Of a stretch of DNA of 9,797 nt, positions 5,799-9,797 are shown in pieces (position 1 is the first letter of the stretch; the number at the start of each line of letters is the position of its first letter). The stretch comes from Flavobacteriaceae bacterium. GTDB taxonomy: Bacteria > Bacteroidota > Bacteroidia > Flavobacteriales > Flavobacteriaceae. The translations under genes were made by a program, and so were the position numbers. The notes under the pieces are model-generated. The model did no database searches. It saw nothing but the letters and a program-made list of their open reading frames with translations, and had not been told where the DNA came from. The stretch lies in the NCBI GenBank assembly GCA_030694835.1, contig JAUYUF010000019.1:1-9797 (forward strand). The letters are read 5' to 3'.

Positions 5799-7082
5799 AT
5801 GTCAAACAAAGCTATATTAGAATATGATGGCAAAAAATATGAGTTTCCTGTTTTAATCGGAACAGAAAACGAAGTAGCCATTGATATTGAAAAATTAAGA
5901 GGTCAAACAGGTATCATTACTTTAGATCCAGGTTTTAAAAATACTGGTTCATGTAAAAGTGCTATCACCTTTTTAGATGGTGAGAAAGGAATTCTTCAAT
6001 ATAGAGGATATACCATTGAAGAACTTTCAGAAAAATCTTCTTTTATTGAAGTAGCGTTCTTACTTATTTTTGGAGAATTACCTACAAAAGTTCAATTAGA
6101 GAAGTTTAAAAAAGATATCAAAAAAGAATCTATGGTGAGCGAGGAAATGAAAAACATTTTAGATGGTTTTCCAAGAAGCGCACATCCAATGGGAGTATTA
6201 TCAGCATTAACTAGTGCCTTAACTGCCTTTAATCCAATTCCTGTAAATGTAAATGATCCTAAAGCTGTTTATAATGCAGTTTGTAAGATTATCGGAAAAT
6301 TTGCAGTTATTTCTGCATGGGCATTCAGAAACTCGGAAGGTTTACCGCTTAATTATTCTGATAATTCAGTAGATTATGTTGAGAATTTTATGCAATTAAT
6401 GTTCCGAATTCCAACTGAAAAATATGTAGTATCTCCGGCGATTGTTAAAGCGATGGATCAATTACTTATTTTACATGAAGATCACGAACAAAACTGTTCT
6501 ACTGCAACAGTAAGAGTTGTAGGGTCATCTCATGCTGGTTTATTTGCTTCAATTTCTGCTGGTATTTCTGCATTATGGGGGCCACTTCATGGTGGAGCAA
6601 ATCAAGCTGTTATTGAAATGTTAGAAGAAATTCAAAATGACGGTGGTGATGTGGAGAAATTTATTTTAAAAGCCAAAGATCCAAATGATTCGTTCCGTTT
6701 AATGGGATTTGGACATAGAGTTTACAAAAACTTTGATCCACGTGCAAAAATCATTAAAAAAGCTGCAGATGATGTGTTAGCTTCTTTAGGAATTGAAGAT
6801 CCAATTTTAGCGATTGCTAAACATCTAGAAGAAGTAGCATTAAAAGACGAATATTTTGTGTCTCGTAAGTTATATCCAAACGTAGATTTCTATTCTGGAA
6901 TTATATACAGAGCATTAGGAATACCAACAGGAATGTTTACAGTGATGTTTGCTGTAGGTAGATTACCAGGTTGGATTGCTCAATGGTTAGAAATGCGTGA
7001 AGGTAAAGAACCAATTGGACGCCCAAGACAATTATATGTTGGCGCAACAAAACGCCCTTATGTTGATATTAATAAACGATAA
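5799..7082 (+). CDS. gltA: Citrate synthase
   Basis: Citrate synthase condenses oxaloacetate and acetyl-CoA to citrate, the entry step of the TCA cycle. The product is 427 residues, the same length as the E. coli hexameric enzyme, and the catalytic residues fall almost at the same numbers: H264 in GPLHGGAN, H306 in GFGHRVYK and D363 in NVDFYSG. HEDHEQNCST (226-235) and the C-terminal GRPRQLY..ATKRPY segment are also characteristic. The N-terminal region (about 1-60) is the extra domain found in Gram-negative-type, NADH-sensitive enzymes, so allosteric inhibition is possible but is not shown by sequence alone. 2-methylcitrate synthases are shorter and lack this domain, which favours citrate synthase. 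It is a single gene with its own promoter and a strong terminator. Confidence 0.97.
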   Translation: MSNKAILEYDGKKYEFPVLIGTENEVAIDIEKLRGQTGIITLDPGFKNTGSCKSAITFLDGEKGILQYRGYTIEELSEKSSFIEVAFLLIFGELPTKVQLEKFKKDIKKESMVSEEMKNILDGFPRSAHPMGVLSALTSALTAFNPIPVNVNDPKAVYNAVCKIIGKFAVISAWAFRNSEGLPLNYSDNSVDYVENFMQLMFRIPTEKYVVSPAIVKAMDQLLILHEDHEQNCSTATVRVVGSSHAGLFASISAGISALWGPLHGGANQAVIEMLEEIQNDGGDVEKFILKAKDPNDSFRLMGFGHRVYKNFDPRAKIIKKAADDVLASLGIEDPILAIAKHLEEVALKDEYFVSRKLYPNVDFYSGIIYRALGIPTGMFTVMFAVGRLPGWIAQWLEMREGKEPIGRPRQLYVGATKRPYVDINKR

Positions 7083-7098
7083 ATTTTTTAATAAATGT

Positions 7099-7129
7099 AA
7101 AGCCTTAAGTAATCTTAAGGCTTTTTTTT
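7099..7129 (+). terminator. Intrinsic terminator after gltA
   Basis: AAAGCCTTAAG (7099-7109) pairs perfectly with CTTAAGGCTTT (7114-7124) around a TAAT loop, followed by a T-run to 7129. It lies 17 nt after the gltA stop and isolates the downstream arginase unit. A second T-rich stretch (7131-7137) follows. Confidence 0.95.
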
Positions 7130-7154
7130 ATTTTTTTAAGTGCTTAAATCGGTG

Positions 7155-7162
7155 TAATTTTG
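7155..7162 (+). promoter_or_regulatory. Predicted arginase-ctlX promoter (TAATTTTG)
   Basis: TAATTTTG exactly fits the TAnnTTTG -7 box. The region 19-23 nt upstream is a T-rich run (7131-7137) without a clear TTG, so the -33 element is weak or absent. Transcription would begin near 7167-7169, leaving a leader of about 13 nt before the ATG at 7181. The pair of genes downstream would be co-transcribed from here. Confidence 0.55.
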
Positions 7163-7180
7163 TAAAATAAAAATCATAAT

Positions 7181-8155
7181 ATGAAAGAAATTATTGTTAT
7201 TAAAAATAGATCTGATGTAGGGGCAGGAACTCGAGGTTCAGATTTAGGTATAGATGCAATAGAAATTGCAGCTATAGTGAAAGGCGATCATTACTTTAAT
7301 TTTTATGATTTTGAAGATGTTCCAACCGAAAATGAAACAATTTATAATAAGGTAAAAAATTCATTTGCATTAAGAATTGATAGTGTTATTAACCAATGTT
7401 CTAGAGTTTGTGAAAGTGTTTTAAGAAATTTACTTTTTAATAAATTTCCAATCGTTTTATCTGGTGATCATTCATCAGCTTTAGGAAGTATCAGCGGTAT
7501 TAAAGCTGCTTTTCCAGAGAAAAAACTTGGTGTTGTTTGGATTGATGCTCATGCTGATATACACTCGCCATATACTTCTCCGACAGGAAATATTCACGGA
7601 ATGCCATTGGCAGCAGCTTTATCTTTAGATAATTTTCCGCTTCAAATTAATAAAGTTGATGAGAAAACAGAAAAGTTGTGGGAAAAAATGAAAAACATAG
7701 GTATTCCTGGTCCAAAAATTACTTTTGATGAAGTTGTGTATTTTGGAGTTAGAGATACTGAGGAGTCAGAAGATATAACCATAGCGCAAAATGGAATTAA
7801 AAACTATTCAGTTCATGAAATGAGATTCAGAGGTTTTGAAACCTGTATCAATGAAGCTATCGAAAGACTTAAACATTGTGATTTAATTTACATTTCATTT
7901 GATGTTGATAGTATGGATTGTGATTTGGTTTCTGATGGAACTGGTACGCCAGTTCCTAGAGGTTTTGATGCAGATGAGGTTACTGAAATTATTAAAAGTT
8001 TTATTAATACTGAAAAGGTTATTTGTTTTGAATTAGTTGAAGTAAATCCATTATTAGATACTAAAGGAAATAAGATGGCAGAAACTGCTTTTGATATTTT
8101 AAGAACTGTTACCAATGCAATTGAAGTCATTAATAAAAGTAAAGTAGATGTATAG
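7181..8155 (+). CDS. Arginase (ureohydrolase family)
   Basis: Predicted to hydrolyse L-arginine to L-ornithine and urea with a binuclear Mn2+ centre in the cytoplasm. The metal ligands are all present: H97 in SGDHS, D122, H124 and D126 in IDAHAD, and D241 and D243 in SFDVDSMD. GNIHGMP (136-142) and VEVNPLLD (286-293) are typical of arginases; agmatinases and formimidoylglutamases have different residues there. At 324 residues it is slightly longer than Bacillus RocF (about 300); the extra length seems to be a charged, Lys/Glu-rich stretch at about 155-180. It has its own promoter after the gltA terminator, and its 3' end overlaps the next gene by 8 bp, indicating coupled expression. Arginase is the best call; another ureohydrolase activity cannot be excluded. 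Confidence 0.88.
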   Translation: MKEIIVIKNRSDVGAGTRGSDLGIDAIEIAAIVKGDHYFNFYDFEDVPTENETIYNKVKNSFALRIDSVINQCSRVCESVLRNLLFNKFPIVLSGDHSSALGSISGIKAAFPEKKLGVVWIDAHADIHSPYTSPTGNIHGMPLAAALSLDNFPLQINKVDEKTEKLWEKMKNIGIPGPKITFDEVVYFGVRDTEESEDITIAQNGIKNYSVHEMRFRGFETCINEAIERLKHCDLIYISFDVDSMDCDLVSDGTGTPVPRGFDADEVTEIIKSFINTEKVICFELVEVNPLLDTKGNKMAETAFDILRTVTNAIEVINKSKVDV

Positions 8156-9089
8156 AGATCAAATTACCAATCATATTTTAATGATTCGTCCTTTAAATTT
8201 TAGGATGAATGAAGAAACTGCAGTTAATAATTTTTACCAAAAATCATTATCAGATTTATCTGAAAATGAAATTCAAGCAAAAGCTTTAAAAGAATTTGAT
8301 AGTTTAGTTGATAAATTAAAATCTAAAGGAGTGAATGTGATTGTTGTAAATGATAAATCTTTTCTAGATACTCCAGATTCTATTTTTCCTAATAATTGGA
8401 TTTCTTTTCACCAAAATGGCGATGTTGGCTTATATCCAATGTTTGCACCAAATAGAAGATTGGAAAGACGTGAAGATATTTTAGATATTTTAGAAGAAAA
8501 AGGATTTATAATAGAAAACGTTATTGATTATTCATCCGGAGAAATAGATGAAATATTTTTAGAGGGAACAGGAAGTATTGTTTTAGATCGTGAAAATCAA
8601 AATGCTTATTGTGCAATCTCTCCTCGATCTGAAGAAGAATTATTTATAGAGTTTTGCGAAGATTTTGATTACAATCCGATTGTTTTTAAAGCTTACCAAA
8701 CTGTTGATGATAAACGAGCTTTAATTTATCATACCAATGTAATGATGTCTATTGGTAGTTCATTTGCAATTGTTTGTTTAGATGCTATTGATGATTCTAA
8801 AGAGCGTAAGAATGTTATTCAACACCTTAAGGAAAGTGGAAAAGAGATTATTAGTATTACTGAAAAACAATTGAACTTGTTTGCTGGAAATATGCTTCAG
8901 ATAAAAGGTAAAGACAATAAAACTTTTGTTGTGATGAGTCAAAATGCCTATAATTCACTTTCAAATCATCAATTAAGTGAAATAGAAAAACATAGTGAAA
9001 TTATTTATAGTGATGTAAATACTATTGAAACTTGTGGTGGAGGAAGTGTTAGATGTATGATGGCAGAAATTTTTTTGCCAAGAGTTTAA
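8148..9089 (+). CDS. ctlX: CtlX-like guanidine-modifying hydrolase (probable citrulline hydrolase)
   Basis: This belongs to the arginine deiminase / dimethylargininase / amidinotransferase superfamily. The 313-residue product shows ILMIRPLNFRMNEETAVNNFYQ (10-31), a substrate loop DSIFPNNW (77-84), the acidic residue E139 in FLEGTGS, H195 in IYHTNVMM and the probable nucleophile C303 in GGGSVRCM, so the catalytic triad looks intact. Its sequence style fits CtlX, the citrulline hydrolase described in Francisella, which splits citrulline to ornithine, CO2 and ammonia. Arginine deiminase or dimethylargininase activity remains possible. It overlaps the arginase by 8 bp in another frame with no Shine-Dalgarno, so translation is probably coupled. 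Both products would yield ornithine. The ATG at 8148 is preferred because one at 8181 would remove conserved residues before ILMIRP. No convincing terminator follows. Confidence 0.75.
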   Translation: MYRDQITNHILMIRPLNFRMNEETAVNNFYQKSLSDLSENEIQAKALKEFDSLVDKLKSKGVNVIVVNDKSFLDTPDSIFPNNWISFHQNGDVGLYPMFAPNRRLERREDILDILEEKGFIIENVIDYSSGEIDEIFLEGTGSIVLDRENQNAYCAISPRSEEELFIEFCEDFDYNPIVFKAYQTVDDKRALIYHTNVMMSIGSSFAIVCLDAIDDSKERKNVIQHLKESGKEIISITEKQLNLFAGNMLQIKGKDNKTFVVMSQNAYNSLSNHQLSEIEKHSEIIYSDVNTIETCGGGSVRCMMAEIFLPRV

Positions 9090-9134
9090 TTTAAATTCTT
9101 ATTAAAATTTTTTAAATATAATTTTTGAATCATT

Positions 9135-9165
9135 TTGACCAACTAAGATGGATTAATTATCTTTG
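9135..9165 (+). promoter_or_regulatory. Predicted guaA promoter (TTG, 20 nt, TATCTTTG)
   Basis: This is the best promoter match in the window: TTG at 9135-9137 (in TTTTGACC) as -33 element, a 20-nt spacer, and the exact -7 box TATCTTTG at 9158-9165. The guaA ATG begins only 4 nt after the box, so transcription would start at or just around the start codon. A three-codon reading frame, ATG GAT TAA at 9148-9156, lies upstream of the expected start of transcription and is unlikely to matter. Confidence 0.65.
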
Positions 9166-9168
9166 CAA

Positions 9169-9797
9169 ATGCAAAATAAAGTATTAATTCTAGATTTCGG
9201 GTCACAATACACACAATTGATTGCTCGTAGAGTTAGAGAACTCCAAATTTATTGTGAAATAGTTCCTTTTAATCATCTTCCAGATAATTTCGAAACGTTT
9301 AAAGCCGTCATTTTTTCGGGTAGTCCTTTTTCAGTTCATCAAAAAGATGCCCCACAAATTGACACTTCACTTTTTAGAGGAAAAATCCCACTTCTTGGGG
9401 TATGTTATGGAGCACAATATTTGGCTCAAACCATGGGTGGTAAAGTAACACCTTCTAAAATAAGAGAATATGGTAGAGCTAATTTAAGTTTTATTGAAAA
9501 GGGTAATCCGTTATTTGAGGGAATTTCAGAAAAATCTCAAGTATGGATGAGTCATGGTGATACCATTGAAATACTTCCAAGTGATTTCAAAAAAATTGCC
9601 AGTACTCATGATGTAGATTACGCAGCTTTTCAAATTGAAAATGAAAAAACCTACGCAATACAGTTCCATCCAGAAGTTTATCACTCTACTGATGGAATGC
9701 AATTGTTAAACAATTTTTTGATTAAAATTGCCAATATAACTCCAGATTGGACTTCAGAATCATTTATCGAGACCTCAATTCAAAAACTAAAAGATGA
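9169..9797 (+). CDS. guaA: GMP synthase (glutamine-hydrolysing), N-terminal part
   Basis: GuaA aminates XMP to GMP using glutamine and ATP, the last step of guanine nucleotide synthesis. The first 209 codons are present and the frame is open at the window end. They cover the class I glutamine amidotransferase domain: MQNKVLILDFGSQYTQLIARRVRE at the start, GSP at 51-53, nucleophile C79 in GVCYGAQ, WMSHGDT (126-132), and H167 and E169 in QFHPEVYHS. The beginning of the linker to the ATP-pyrophosphatase domain follows (about 190-209). ILDFGSQYTQLIARR is diagnostic for GuaA among class I amidotransferases. The start is fixed by this conserved N-terminus, as no other in-frame start fits. It sits 79 nt after ctlX, with its own strong promoter box only 4 nt before the ATG. 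Confidence 0.97.
   Translation, partial: MQNKVLILDFGSQYTQLIARRVRELQIYCEIVPFNHLPDNFETFKAVIFSGSPFSVHQKDAPQIDTSLFRGKIPLLGVCYGAQYLAQTMGGKVTPSKIREYGRANLSFIEKGNPLFEGISEKSQVWMSHGDTIEILPSDFKKIASTHDVDYAAFQIENEKTYAIQFHPEVYHSTDGMQLLNNFLIKIANITPDWTSESFIETSIQKLKD

Noticed and set aside
7888..8130. Open frame of 80 codons on the - strand at the 3' end of the arginase gene
   Set aside because: It mirrors conserved arginase codons (SFDVDSMD to VEVNPLLD), has Ser/Leu/Ile-rich composition typical of antisense AT-rich DNA and no promoter or known motif.
9061..9080. TGGCA/TGCCA hairpin at the end of ctlX as a possible terminator
   Set aside because: It lies inside the coding region and is followed by AGAGTTTAATTT instead of a T-run, so it does not look like an intrinsic terminator.
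3144..9089. carA, arginase and ctlX as one arginine/citrulline island or new pathway operon
   Set aside because: carA is separated from the arginase unit by eno and gltA, with two strong terminators and separate promoters. The shared link to arginine metabolism is real, but co-regulation is not supported by the layout.
9148..9156. ATG GAT TAA as an upstream reading frame regulating guaA
   Set aside because: It lies between the predicted -33 and -7 elements, upstream of the expected transcript start, so it would not normally be transcribed from this promoter.
1..9797. Mobile element, CRISPR array, defence system, tRNA or integration site
   Set aside because: All coding space is occupied by conserved housekeeping genes in one orientation. 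No long direct or terminal repeats, transposase, integrase or tRNA-like sequence were seen by eye.

Overview
The window looks like a piece of a low-GC Bacteroidota chromosome, most likely from the Flavobacteriaceae (Flavobacterium-like). Three things point there. The protein sequences have the flavobacterial style. The promoters are of the TAnnTTTG type (-7 box of the Bacteroidota primary sigma factor) instead of TATAAT. The starts are preceded by A-rich sequence with almost no Shine-Dalgarno motifs. All genes lie on the + strand. I saw no mobile element, tRNA, rRNA, CRISPR array or other sign of recent transfer.

Region 1 (1-3120) is the 3' part of the large ribosomal protein cluster, the classic alpha operon: the end of rpmJ (L36), then rpsM (S13), rpsK (S11), rpsD (S4), rpoA (RNA polymerase alpha) and rplQ (L17). 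It is closed by a strong intrinsic terminator. Spacings are 2-32 nt except for a 94-nt gap between rpsK and rpsD. That gap holds a potential RNA structure with an 8-nt direct repeat, and is the best candidate for an undescribed cis-regulatory element here.

Region 2 (3120-7130) holds three central-metabolism genes: carA (glutaminase subunit of carbamoyl-phosphate synthetase, without carB beside it), eno (enolase) and gltA (citrate synthase). eno and gltA each end in a textbook terminator. carA and gltA each have an exact TAnnTTTG promoter box; the eno promoter is less clear.

Region 3 (7131-9089) is a two-gene unit. An arginase overlaps by 8 bp a guanidine-modifying-superfamily hydrolase of the CtlX (citrulline hydrolase) type. 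Together they would turn arginine and/or citrulline into ornithine and release nitrogen as urea or ammonia.

Region 4 (9090-9797) is the glutaminase half of guaA (GMP synthase), cut by the window end. Its promoter box sits so close to the start codon that the mRNA may be leaderless.

Overall this is ordinary housekeeping DNA. I found no new multi-gene system. The points worth a second look are regulatory: the rpsK-rpsD leader, the guaA promoter/start overlap, the carA promoter embedded in a terminator, and the substrate of the CtlX-like enzyme. No stretch longer than 300 bases lacks a gene.
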